Part shown: piece after piece, positions 21,607 to 29,547 of the stretch
How the letters are laid out: every line of letters begins with the position of its first letter
How positions within the stretch are numbered: position 1 is the stretch's first letter
Virus record (IMG/VR): IMGVR_UViG_3300017917_001609
Coordinates: 1 to 44,875 of that record
Strand: one strand, 5' to 3'
Length of the DNA stretch: 44,875 bases
From: a virus
Made by a program: the position numbers and the translations under genes
The notes under the pieces: generated by a model
What the model saw: only the letters and a program-made list of their open reading frames with translations
The model's database searches: none
Told to the model about the DNA's origin: nothing

Positions 21607-23499
21607 TTATTTGTTTATAAATATTTTGTGTGTTTTAGAAGTTGTGCTAGTCTGAAGAGAAAGCATATACATTCCATTCTGTAGTGTGTTTAGTCTAACT
21701 AAGTATTTATAGTCTCCAGCAGGCATTTTCTGATTTAGTATTTCTAATACTTTTCTTCCTATCATGTCTGTAACGTTAAGATCAACATCAGAGTCTACTT
21801 GCACTTTAAATTCTACTACTGCTTCTCCTTGGTTTGGATTTGGGTAAACAATTAATTTTTCTAATCCTTTAATAATAACACCCTGTGGTGCTCTTCTAAC
21901 TTCTACAATACCCATGGTAGGAGTAATATTCATATCCCTTGCATCATTACCTCCTACAAATTTAGGTCCGGTCCAAACTGCTGCTGTACCCCATTCATCC
22001 TGTGGCTTCTTAGCAATAAACTGTAGAGTCATTACTGCCTCACCATCATTTAATAACTGATCACCTTTTAAGTCAGCTGAACCAAATGCTACTACTCCAT
22101 TAGAAGGGTTTGTAAAAGAAGTCCAGTTCATCATCTTTTCTGTTAAATCAATCTTAGCAAAAGTCAATAATGAAGTATCATATTTTAATTCTATTTGGAA
22201 TGCTCCTAATTGCTTACCTCCGGTTAAAACTTTGATAGGAACATTAACTAAGTTACCTTCGTCAACCTTAATTTTAGGCATATTGATTTCAATAGTCTCA
22301 AATACATTGTCGTAAGCAACTGTGTTGTCAATAATGTAGTTCTTAGCATTAACTGGGTTTGTTATTTTGATTGGGGTTAAACGAGCCATTTTAAATCCGG
22401 TTCCGTTTGCATCACCTTTAACGTTTACATAATAGGTAATAGAGTCTTTTCCATCAACATAGTAGTAGAAGTTAGTTAAACCAGCAATTGTGCTTGTGTA
22501 GTTAGTACCTGAACCATTAATAGTATTATACTCTGCTACTGTGAAGAATTTAACATCACTCTGAGAATTAGGCCATGCAGTGAATCTACCGGCAAGTCTT
22601 CCGTAAACTGAATAAACGTCTGCGATTGTTACATTACCATCTGCTCCGTTAACATCCATTGAGTAGAAATCAAATCCTTTAGGTGTATACTGTCCTAGTA
22701 CTGTCTGGTTGATTTTCTGTGCATCAGCGGTTGAGAATACAGAACCAGGAGTCATTGTATCACCCTTAACTGCCATTCTAACATCCCAGTATGTTGTATC
22801 AATATTCTTGAAGAATACTACATGGCCTAAGTTGTTTGTTTTTTGAGTCAAAGCAGTAGTCCAGGTAGTAGATCCTTTTGCTCTTTTTTCTAAACTAACC
22901 CATAGATTCTTAGCATTAGTTCCGGTAGTGTTTATAAATTTACCAGCAAATCTAAGCATCTTCTGATTAAAACGACCACCGTAAGAATAAACTACCAGAG
23001 TCGTATCGTTACCTTGGTTGGTGGAAGCCAGATTGGGAAAGCTAGACACCCCACTCACTTTCAAGCTTCTGATGCTATCTAAACTATTCCAAACTGCTTC
23101 TGAGGCATGAGTGAAAGTTAAATCAAATGTAGCTCCGTTAGCATAATTGAATGCTGCATTAGTACCTGTATAAACAACAGTAACAGTTAAATGCCCGTTT
23201 GTATTATCATCTACATACTGTAAATACTGGTCTGTGGTTGAAATTTTTAAAGAAGGTACAACCGCCGTAAAAGCAGTCTTATCGTAGAATAATCTGAATT
23301 GCATACCTGTAATTTTCTTACCTGTGGAGGTATTATGAAAATACAAAGGAGCAACAGTCTGTCCTACTGTGTTTGTTGCTACATGATATCCGGAGTCAAT
23401 TACTACCCAATGTCCGGTTCCTGGTGACGTGGCTGCTGATTGTGCAGATGCTCCAATGGCCGCAATGGCTGTTAGGAGTAAGAATATTAATTTTTTCAT
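21607..23499 (-). CDS. Exported cohesin/dockerin-like protein with T9SS sorting domain, 630 aa
   Basis: Start chosen at MKKLIFLLLTA (23499), giving an ATGA overlap with the metallopeptidase gene. After the signal peptide there is an N-terminal cohesin-like beta domain (about 40-135) and a CNA-B-like domain (about 180-245). A dockerin-like EF-hand follows (MDVNGADGNVTIAD, about 281-294), with the RLAGRF helix and a small beta domain. A clear cohesin domain (about 406-500, IELKYDTSLLTF) precedes a textbook type A T9SS sorting domain (VYPNPNQGE...DMIGRKV...NGMYML...KIFINK). The host T9SS would display it. Cohesin and dockerin in one protein suggest self-assembly with the lectin protein. Phage examples are rare. 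Confidence 0.88.
   Translation of the reverse strand: MKKLIFLLLTAIAAIGASAQSAATSPGTGHWVVIDSGYHVATNTVGQTVAPLYFHNTSTGKKITGMQFRLFYDKTAFTAVVPSLKISTTDQYLQYVDDNTNGHLTVTVVYTGTNAAFNYANGATFDLTFTHASEAVWNSLDSIRSLKVSGVSSFPNLASTNQGNDTTLVVYSYGGRFNQKMLRFAGKFINTTGTNAKNLWVSLEKRAKGSTTWTTALTQKTNNLGHVVFFKNIDTTYWDVRMAVKGDTMTPGSVFSTADAQKINQTVLGQYTPKGFDFYSMDVNGADGNVTIADVYSVYGRLAGRFTAWPNSQSDVKFFTVAEYNTINGSGTNYTSTIAGLTNFYYYVDGKDSITYYVNVKGDANGTGFKMARLTPIKITNPVNAKNYIIDNTVAYDNVFETIEINMPKIKVDEGNLVNVPIKVLTGGKQLGAFQIELKYDTSLLTFAKIDLTEKMMNWTSFTNPSNGVVAFGSADLKGDQLLNDGEAVMTLQFIAKKPQDEWGTAAVWTGPKFVGGNDARDMNITPTMGIVEVRRAPQGVIIKGLEKLIVYPNPNQGEAVVEFKVQVDSDVDLNVTDMIGRKVLEILNQKMPAGDYKYLVRLNTLQNGMYMLSLQTSTTSKTHKIFINK
21616..21623 (-). 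promoter_or_regulatory. TATTTATA late-type box before 21244-21603
   Basis: The minus strand reads AATATTTATAAAC 12 bases before the ATG. The box overlaps the end of the T9SS-protein gene, whose last codons encode IFINK. Confidence 0.45.
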
Positions 23500-23954
23500 T
23501 TTGTGTTCCAAAGTTTTATTTGTTCTCTTGTGTGGGCTAGAAGATCCGGCTCAACATACGGCAACAATTCTAAAAACTTTAACTCATGCCTATAACATGC
23601 ATATTCCTCTTCATACCCCCTTAACATGGGACCATACCTTAGGAACTTTAAATGATAACTTTCATGAACCAGGGCTGCAGCTATATTATTGATTGAATTA
23701 AGCTTGATATCCTGGGTTGATATTACTATAACGCCTTTATCTCCTATTAAATTATTTGATGAATAATCTTCATTCCAAAATTCTACCTCCTGGGTTACTT
23801 TGTAAAGAATTGCATAGTGGTAAGGGGATGTTTTTTTGATAAGATTGATAGCTGAATAGACGATTGAATCCCAACCATCACCTGCTTTATGAACATTGAT
23901 TTGTGAAAACAGATTGAATGGTAGTAGAAACAATAGAAAAAACAACTTTTTCAT
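23496..23954 (-). CDS. Secreted zinc metallopeptidase-like protein (HExxH), 152 aa
   Basis: A signal peptide (MKKLFFLLFLLPFNLFSQ) precedes a domain with LVHESYHLKF, an HExxH zinc site, followed by GYEEEYACYRHELKFLE, in which a Glu could be the third ligand. That spacing is typical of small gluzincin-type peptidases. It is probably periplasmic and could process envelope or phage-encoded exported proteins. The late-type box is four bases upstream, and a terminator lies before it. Substrate unknown. Confidence 0.75.
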   Translation of the reverse strand: MKKLFFLLFLLPFNLFSQINVHKAGDGWDSIVYSAINLIKKTSPYHYAILYKVTQEVEFWNEDYSSNNLIGDKGVIVISTQDIKLNSINNIAAALVHESYHLKFLRYGPMLRGYEEEYACYRHELKFLELLPYVEPDLLAHTREQIKLWNTK

Positions 23955-23958
23955 CTTC

Positions 23959-23968
23959 TATAAATATA
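23959..23968 (-). promoter_or_regulatory. TATATTTATA late-type box before exported-protein operon
   Basis: The box is four bases from the ATG at 23954, immediately after a terminator. No TTG lies 20 bases upstream. Confidence 0.55.
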
Positions 23969-23972
23969 AAAA

Positions 23973-23992
23973 AGCCTAGCATCAGCTAGGCT
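23973..23992 (-). terminator. Intrinsic terminator after the ribonucleotide reductase gene
   Basis: A perfect 8-bp stem (AGCCTAGC with GCTAGGCT) around a 4-base loop, followed by a run of T on the minus strand. Confidence 0.82.
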
Positions 23993-24019
23993 CTTTCTAA
24001 ATTATTTTTAATTATTTTC

Positions 24020-25876
24020 TCAACGTACTTCACAGGAATTCCCAGAACAAGCTAATTCTCCTGATAAGTCTGTTTCGTCAGCATACTCAATTACTTTAGT
24101 TAAATCCAATTCTGTTAAAGTCTTCATTAACCTATCGTACTCTTCTTTAGAACAATCAGTAAAAGGAGCTTGAACGTAGGTATGACCGTCATAAGGTAAG
24201 ACTGAAAGACCGTTGTAAAATTTTCTGTTTGTCCAAAACCATTCTCCAACTGTATCCCATTCATCTTCTTTGATTGAGATTGTAGCAGAAACGTTATGGG
24301 TATTATTTCCTTTTCTATGCCCAGGTTTGATCCATTCCTTTGTTACTCTTTTTACTCTTTCTAAAAGATCAAAAGGAGATTCGGTTCTTAAGATTGCTCC
24401 TTCTGGTGCTTTTTGAGGTACTGTAATGATTGCAGTATCATGAGGACGGAATTCATCATCTTCTAATAATTCCGGATGGTGAATTGCAAGGTAGGTGTAT
24501 ACTGCTTCATTCTTACCTACTCTCACTCTACGTAAGTAGTAGTCGTTATGCCAGGCATGAATTCCTGAAGAGGTACCAAGTGTTAATGAGGTTGTCCCTG
24601 CAGGTTTAACCGTAGTACATCTTGCGGCACTATTGATTCCTAAAATACCAGCAACCCTTTCATTTTCTTGTTTTACAATCTCTGCTGCCTCAGACATATC
24701 ATAATTTAGAACTGCTCCTGATCCAATACCGGTCATTGATACTCCGATCAAGGCTTCTTTCTCTGTGGTGCGTTTCCAAACTTCTCTTAAGTAGTGGAAG
24801 TCAGAATAACCTGCCTGTAGAGTTCCTACAAAGGCTGCTGCTTTAACTCTGTTATTAAAATCTTCTTGAGACTCAATATCAGAGACATTTACTTCACATA
24901 AGTTACAGAATTGGAAAGGACGTAAAGCAATCTCACAGCAAGGATTGGTTCCCCACTCTAAGTTGTTTGTAAAGTAGATTCCTGGTTCTCCTGCTCCTGA
25001 ATTTTCAATTCTCTTCCAGATATCAAGGAATTGTTCTTTTTCGGTTGTTGCTCTTAAAAGAACTGCGGAGTTGTTTGCTCTACCGCGCTGAGGGTTCAAT
25101 TCCCACCATGCACCTGATTTGCAAGCAATCATCTCATCATCATCAGCAGAGAATAAAGAAATTAAAGCTGCTCTTCTGATTCCACCTGCTAATACTGCAT
25201 CGGCAATATGACAAACCATATCATGAACTTCAATAGTGGTTAAACGCTCTCCGTCATTTTTAGCCTCGAGCATACCCTGTAATTTTGCAAGACATTCTCT
25301 CAAAGGAGCCGGTCCGGGTGCTTTACCACCTGCAGTAACCAATCTTGCACCTTTTGGTCTGATATCCGAAAAATCAAAGTGGATTGTGGAAGTTCCTCTA
25401 AAATAAGACTTCATTAAGACTTTAACTGCATCAGCCCATCCTTCAATTGAATCTCCAATTAAGAATCTTTTAATTCTATTTGGGTTTGGTTTTCTGATCT
25501 CAGGTAATTTTTCAATATGCTCATATTGTACTGAGTATCCTACTCCGGTTCCTCCTAAAAGTAAGAACATCACCTCACCAAATGCTCTCCAATCATCAAT
25601 TGGTAAAAAAGCACAGTTGTAAATACGGGCAGGATTTACCTCAATAGGACGTCCGGCAAATTGCATTGAGCGCATTGAAGGTAAAATCTTTTTATCATAA
25701 ACGTACTTGTAAGCTGCCTCAATCTCCTCAGCAAGTTGAGGGTATTTCTTTTGGTGCATTTCTTTGTTTCTTGAAACTAACTCTTGCCATGTTTCTCTTC
25801 GATTCAACTCGGGTCTGTACTTAGCGTATTTCATGAATACGGTAACATCAGAGAGTATTTTTTGACTAATATCCAT
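24020..25876 (-). CDS. nrdJ: Adenosylcobalamin-dependent (class II) ribonucleotide reductase, monomeric RTPR-like
   Basis: The enzyme reduces ribonucleotides to deoxyribonucleotides for phage DNA synthesis, using B12. The GGTGVGYSVQ nucleotide site (108-117) resembles the monomeric Lactobacillus-type enzyme. Cys88 in YNCAFLP and Cys324 form the reducible pair; the thiyl Cys313 in NPCCEI lies 11 residues before Cys324, as in RTPR, with Glu315 following. The C-terminal shuttle pair CSGNSC (610 and 615) has the RTPR spacing. Family members usually read NPCGE; here the glycine is cysteine. The length of 618 residues is on the short side. No NrdA/B-type partner is seen. Confidence 0.93.
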   Translation of the reverse strand: MDISQKILSDVTVFMKYAKYRPELNRRETWQELVSRNKEMHQKKYPQLAEEIEAAYKYVYDKKILPSMRSMQFAGRPIEVNPARIYNCAFLPIDDWRAFGEVMFLLLGGTGVGYSVQYEHIEKLPEIRKPNPNRIKRFLIGDSIEGWADAVKVLMKSYFRGTSTIHFDFSDIRPKGARLVTAGGKAPGPAPLRECLAKLQGMLEAKNDGERLTTIEVHDMVCHIADAVLAGGIRRAALISLFSADDDEMIACKSGAWWELNPQRGRANNSAVLLRATTEKEQFLDIWKRIENSGAGEPGIYFTNNLEWGTNPCCEIALRPFQFCNLCEVNVSDIESQEDFNNRVKAAAFVGTLQAGYSDFHYLREVWKRTTEKEALIGVSMTGIGSGAVLNYDMSEAAEIVKQENERVAGILGINSAARCTTVKPAGTTSLTLGTSSGIHAWHNDYYLRRVRVGKNEAVYTYLAIHHPELLEDDEFRPHDTAIITVPQKAPEGAILRTESPFDLLERVKRVTKEWIKPGHRKGNNTHNVSATISIKEDEWDTVGEWFWTNRKFYNGLSVLPYDGHTYVQAPFTDCSKEEYDRLMKTLTELDLTKVIEYADETDLSGELACSGNSCEVR

Positions 25877-25936
25877 TGTTATAATTCTTATTGTATTTGA
25901 TAAGTATCTAGTTTTTGTTAAAAATTCCTTGTTTTT

Positions 25937-27307
25937 TTAAGAAAAATTGGAAAGTTGTGCAAATTTCTTAGCGAGTTCACGTTTATCAAATGAATCAACT
26001 TGTGAGAAGGAAGTAGGTGTGTTAGAAGTAGAATCTTCGTAGGTAGGCATATCTTCTGTTAATTCAATATGCCCGTTGTTTGTATCAATCTTAGCTCCGT
26101 AGGTCATACCATCCATCCCGTATCTATTCTTCATAATATGAACTCGGCCTGTTCCATGAACTTTGTCTTCCTTCTTTCTGGATAGAGATAAACAAAAGTC
26201 TGCAACCATGATTTTATCATATGAACCTGCTGCTTTATCTCCTTCAATAATATCATCCTTTGCTCCCATTCTATTAACCTGAGAAGGTGAAAGTACAGTT
26301 ACTTTAAATTCTTTAGCAAGTCCTTTACAGCTTACATACAGATCATCAATCTCATCTTTACGTTCTGAGAATTTCTTAGAAGGTGCTCTTAGGTAGTCAA
26401 TATAGTCAATAATAACCATATCAGGTTTTACTTCAGCATCTATACACTTTTGAAGATGGGCTTTCAAGGTTGACACAGTGGCTGCCTTAGGAGGATATTC
26501 TTTTACTATCAACTTACCGGCCAGGCCTTCAACTATGCGCTCAACCTCGTCTCTGTGGTGTTGAATTTCTTCAATAGAGTGTCCGGTGAAGTAGCAGTCA
26601 AATCGTTTACCTACATAGTCTTGACCTAATTCTAGAGAATAGTAAACTACGTTGTATCCCATCTTAACTGCATGAGCTGCGATGGCAACCATCATCCAAG
26701 ATTTACCTCCTCCTGGGTTACCGAAAACAATACCTAAATCACCTGGTCCAAAGCCTCCCTGGGTTAATTGGTTTAACATAGGCCAAGGAGTAGGAATAGT
26801 AGGACGATAATCCTCCCTATAACGAGTTTCGATGTCTTTGTTGTATTCGTGACCAATATTCCTATCCTGTCCGGCCTTTAACGCGTTATCAATCAAGTGG
26901 CGAATGTTATCATAGTCTCCTGAATTGAGTAAATCAACTGATGAAAGTAATGCTGTCTTTAATTGTTGGTTCTTACAGAATGCTGTAAATTCTTCTTCTA
27001 CGTACTGAAGTTCGTCATCCGAATGTCTGTATGCTTCTTTTAACTGCTCAATAATAGAAGTTCTAAGAACATCATTATCTAGCTTTTTCACTTCCACTTT
27101 GAGGGTGTCCATGGAAATGACTGTGTGGTATCTGTGCCAATACCTTAAAATTTCATTTATGATCCATTTGTGAGCTGGGTTTGGAAAATGCTCATCCGAA
27201 AGGATGTCATAAATATTCTGTACAAATTCTTTTCTTGTTAATAATGCTCCGATTGTCTTGACTTGAAACGCCGGGCCGTAATCGGTAAGTACTTTTAATG
27301 ATGCCAT
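25937..27307 (-). CDS. Replicative DNA helicase, DnaB/gp41-like
   Basis: A hexameric 5'-3' helicase that unwinds the fork. The C-terminal RecA-fold has Walker A GNPGGGKS (196-203), a YYSLELGQD motif near 222-230 and Walker B DMVIIDYIDYL (296-306), plus SQVNRMGAKDD with the sensor/arginine region. The N-terminal third resembles the DnaB N domain. It is preceded by a promoter inside the end of the exonuclease gene. At 456 residues the length is typical. Confidence 0.9.
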   Translation of the reverse strand: MASLKVLTDYGPAFQVKTIGALLTRKEFVQNIYDILSDEHFPNPAHKWIINEILRYWHRYHTVISMDTLKVEVKKLDNDVLRTSIIEQLKEAYRHSDDELQYVEEEFTAFCKNQQLKTALLSSVDLLNSGDYDNIRHLIDNALKAGQDRNIGHEYNKDIETRYREDYRPTIPTPWPMLNQLTQGGFGPGDLGIVFGNPGGGKSWMMVAIAAHAVKMGYNVVYYSLELGQDYVGKRFDCYFTGHSIEEIQHHRDEVERIVEGLAGKLIVKEYPPKAATVSTLKAHLQKCIDAEVKPDMVIIDYIDYLRAPSKKFSERKDEIDDLYVSCKGLAKEFKVTVLSPSQVNRMGAKDDIIEGDKAAGSYDKIMVADFCLSLSRKKEDKVHGTGRVHIMKNRYGMDGMTYGAKIDTNNGHIELTEDMPTYEDSTSNTPTSFSQVDSFDKRELAKKFAQLSNFS

Positions 27308-27335
27308 ATAACTTTTTTCTATAACTTATTTTATT

Positions 27336-27366
27336 CTAATATACGAACTTTATTTATGTTTAGCAA
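27336..27366 (-). promoter_or_regulatory. Promoter TTG-N20-TATATTAG for helicase gene
   Basis: TTG at 27366-27364, 20-base spacer, TATATTAG at 27343-27336. It overlaps the last codons of the exonuclease gene. Confidence 0.7.
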
Positions 27367-28390
27367 GCTTGAAGAAAATATCTGCTGCCCAATAATCGAT
27401 ATTTTTAATAAAATGCCCGATTCCGTCCAGCTCATAAAGTTCCAGGAACTGCTTTTTGTAAAAATCATTATTCTCTTCTGCGACCAAACCGTTGATATAA
27501 GCAATTTGTCTATCATCCAGGATTGGATTTTTTAAGTCCATTAACTTATAGTGGTTAATTAGATTATTACGTCTGAATAAAATCTGAGGGTATACTTTAT
27601 GCTTGGAAAGATTATCCTCTGCATGCTGGAAGATATCATCCAAAGTCATTGGAACAGTCATGATATCTGGGAATAATTTTAAAAGTGTCTTAGGGCCTAG
27701 TCCTTTTACTCCTTCAATTTTATCTGATTGGTCTCCAAGCATGGTCTTATAGATAATAAAATTATCCGGGTGAATTAAGAATTCCTTCTTAACATCCTTC
27801 GGTCCATAAAATACTTTTGTAACCGGACGGTACAGAGTAACTTTCTCATTCACAAGCTGTAGGTAATCCTTATCTGAGGATACAATCACAACCTCGGAAT
27901 TAAACTGAGTAGGTAACTGCCTGGACATATAAGCAATCATATCATCTGCTTCTGCTTTATCAATCATACCAACCTTAACTGGAAGGCATTGTAGGTAGTG
28001 AATAAAGCGGGTGATTTGACTCACCTTAGCATCATTTTCATCTTCAATGTCATCAAAAGCATCCCAGTTTGTTATTCTGGTTATTCCTCGGTTTGATTTA
28101 TATTCAGGAAGTAAGTTTTTTCTATTTGTTGAAGATCCTACTCCGTCAAAGATTACATACACCCCAGTCGGGTTACATAACTGAATTAAGGATCCTAAGG
28201 ATCTAAGAGAGCCTGCCAGTCCTCCGATATGTGCTCCATCCTTATTAACCATGTTGATGGTTGCAAAGTTTCTAAAGAATAAGTTTAATGCATCAATAAT
28301 TAAAACCCGGGAATGAAAATTTTCATCTACCGGTGCTGTATTTTCTTCTTGCTTGATATTATTCAGCAAGGCTTTATAATCTACTGCCAT
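27350..28390 (-). CDS. 5'-3' exonuclease / flap endonuclease (T4 RNase H-like)
   Basis: The ATG at 28390 (MAVDYKALLNN) is chosen; a longer frame to 28426 would translate the terminator. Motifs are LIIDALNLFFRN, YVIFDG, EADDMIAY, VVIVSSDKDYLQL and the H3TH-type GDQSDKIEGVKGLGPKTLLKLF, so both acidic metal clusters and the DNA-binding helix-three-turn-helix are present. It removes RNA primers and flaps at the fork. The ATG lies five bases from its -7 box. Cotranscription with the helicase is likely. Confidence 0.9.
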   Translation of the reverse strand: MAVDYKALLNNIKQEENTAPVDENFHSRVLIIDALNLFFRNFATINMVNKDGAHIGGLAGSLRSLGSLIQLCNPTGVYVIFDGVGSSTNRKNLLPEYKSNRGITRITNWDAFDDIEDENDAKVSQITRFIHYLQCLPVKVGMIDKAEADDMIAYMSRQLPTQFNSEVVIVSSDKDYLQLVNEKVTLYRPVTKVFYGPKDVKKEFLIHPDNFIIYKTMLGDQSDKIEGVKGLGPKTLLKLFPDIMTVPMTLDDIFQHAEDNLSKHKVYPQILFRRNNLINHYKLMDLKNPILDDRQIAYINGLVAEENNDFYKKQFLELYELDGIGHFIKNIDYWAADIFFKLAKHK

Positions 28391-28395
28391 GACTA

Positions 28396-28426
28396 TAAAG
28401 ATACGAAAAAAGCCCCTGCAAGGCAA
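28396..28426 (-). promoter_or_regulatory. Promoter TTG-N20-TATCTTTA embedded in terminator
   Basis: TTG at 28426-28424 is in the 5' arm of the terminator; TATCTTTA at 28403-28396 lies five bases before the ATG at 28390. Confidence 0.8.
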
Positions 28427-28431
28427 GGGCT
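28411..28431 (-). terminator. Intrinsic terminator, copy 1 of a repeated element
   Basis: The 21-base sequence AGCCCTTGCCTTGCAGGGGCT forms a 9-bp stem with a CUU loop followed by a U run. The same sequence occurs at 29165-29185 and, truncated, at 29563-29578. Confidence 0.85.
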
Positions 28432-28460
28432 CTTATAAAGTTTATTTTTTTAAAATTTTA

Positions 28461-29120
28461 TTATTGCTCAGAAGCAGATTGTACTAAATCATTCCACGCA
28501 TCAATTCTATTTAGTATGTTGAGTGTGTCTTGTTTATCCATATCAATAAGTTGATTAACTATTGTTAAAATATCATTACTTACATTAAATGAATCCATGG
28601 ACTCCCCATCAACAGCAAATTGTACTAAATCATACCATTCATCCATCGACTCCAAAGTAGCTAAAGCCCGTTCACCTGCATCACCCATATCTGTAAGTTG
28701 ATTTATTACTGCTTGAATGTCGTTACTAGCGTCGAAGGAATCCATTTCTTCATTTAACATTCTTGAATGCTTACGTTCTGAGATTTCTCCGCTTTCTAAC
28801 TTAGAAACTTGCGGTAAGTCTAAAATATAATCTATATCATCTTGAGATACTCCAGCTTCTTCAGCCATACTTACAATATCAGACTGAGTGTATTGATCTA
28901 AGTCTCCTTGGTCTTCCCATGTTTCAAATATAGAATCCCAATCTGTTAATTCAGCTGCAAACGGATCTTCTACTCCTGCTGACCATACCATCTCGGCAAC
29001 CTCTTTTGCAAAATTATCAAATCCCTTATCTCCTGTTGGGGTGAAACTTTCTTTAATCATTCTTGAGTTAGTAGTAGCCTTGTTCTCTACTAAATACTTT
29101 CTTAAGTCAAAATTATCCAT
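28461..29120 (-). CDS. Acidic protein with shared N-terminal leader and internal repeat, 219 aa
   Basis: The first 22 residues (MDNFDLRKYLVENKATTNSR...) are nearly identical to those of the next protein at 29195. The rest is acidic and helical. Two tandem repeats of about 46 residues are visible (MDSFDASNDIQAVINQLTDMG... and MDSFNVSNDILTIVNQLIDMD..., each ending in (E/A)W(Y/N)DLVQ). The gene has both an early-type promoter and a late-type box. The leader recalls the capsid-targeting peptides of T4 internal proteins, so packaging into the head is a hypothesis. The body is not recognised. Confidence 0.75.
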   Translation of the reverse strand: MDNFDLRKYLVENKATTNSRMIKESFTPTGDKGFDNFAKEVAEMVWSAGVEDPFAAELTDWDSIFETWEDQGDLDQYTQSDIVSMAEEAGVSQDDIDYILDLPQVSKLESGEISERKHSRMLNEEMDSFDASNDIQAVINQLTDMGDAGERALATLESMDEWYDLVQFAVDGESMDSFNVSNDILTIVNQLIDMDKQDTLNILNRIDAWNDLVQSASEQ

Positions 29121-29136
29121 GTTTTAATTGTTTAGT

Positions 29137-29146
29137 TATAAATATA
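29137..29146 (-). promoter_or_regulatory. TATATTTATA late-type box before 28461-29120
   Basis: Lies 16 bases before the ATG and four bases downstream of the -7 element of the early-type promoter at 29150-29180, giving a tandem arrangement. Confidence 0.55.
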
Positions 29147-29149
29147 CCC

Positions 29150-29180
29150 TAAAGATAATAAAAAAGCCCCTGCAAGGCAA
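29150..29180 (-). promoter_or_regulatory. Promoter TTG-N20-TATCTTTA for 28461-29120
   Basis: TTG at 29180-29178 is within the repeated terminator; TATCTTTA at 29157-29150. Confidence 0.78.
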
Positions 29181-29185
29181 GGGCT
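29165..29185 (-). terminator. Intrinsic terminator, copy 2 of the repeated element
   Basis: Identical 21-base hairpin to 28411-28431, followed by T6 on the minus strand; it ends the 29195 transcript. Confidence 0.85.
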
Positions 29186-29194
29186 CTTCTGTTT

Positions 29195-29524
29195 TTATTT
29201 TTTTATGTATTTGACTATATCGTCTTCTTCTGCCTCATTACCTTCATTATCGTAGTAGTGTGTATACGCTTCCTCTCCATACTCACCATCTTCCCAATCA
29301 TACTCTTGTCCGGAAACACCATACCCATCAGGGTATTTATCAATAAAGATAACAATATTACCTTCCATATCTTCCCCGCCTTTTTCAAAAGTTTTTCCAT
29401 TAGGAAATTCAACCTTCTTAACTCTTTTTGGTTTTACTGCAGGAACCCAGTTTTCTTCAATCATTCTTGAGTTAGTAGTAACCTTGTTCTCTACTAAATA
29501 CTTTCTTAAATCAAAATTATCCAT
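29195..29524 (-). CDS. Small acidic protein with shared N-terminal leader, 109 aa
   Basis: The start at 29524 (MDNFDLRKYLVENKVTTNSR) is chosen by alignment with the 28461 protein; the longer frame to 29578 is terminator sequence read through. After the leader come WVPAVKPKRVKKVEFPNGKTF, a beta-rich acidic domain and EEDDIVKYIKK. The duplication of leader, terminator and promoter with the neighbouring gene suggests a gene-unit duplication whose downstream parts diverged. Function unknown; possible head-targeted protein. Confidence 0.72.
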   Translation of the reverse strand: MDNFDLRKYLVENKVTTNSRMIEENWVPAVKPKRVKKVEFPNGKTFEKGGEDMEGNIVIFIDKYPDGYGVSGQEYDWEDGEYGEEAYTHYYDNEGNEAEEDDIVKYIKK

Positions 29525-29534
29525 AGTTATATAG

Positions 29535-29544
29535 TATAAATATA
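29535..29544 (-). promoter_or_regulatory. TATATTTATA late-type box before 29195-29524
   Basis: Lies 10 bases before the ATG and just downstream of the early-type promoter, repeating the tandem layout of its neighbour. Confidence 0.55.
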
Positions 29545-29547
29545 ATC

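Noticed and set aside
27350-28426. Longer starts beginning MPCRGFF for the exonuclease and for the 29195 gene.
   Set aside because: The extra residues are translations of the terminator and promoter. Their similarity comes from the repeated terminator, not from protein homology.
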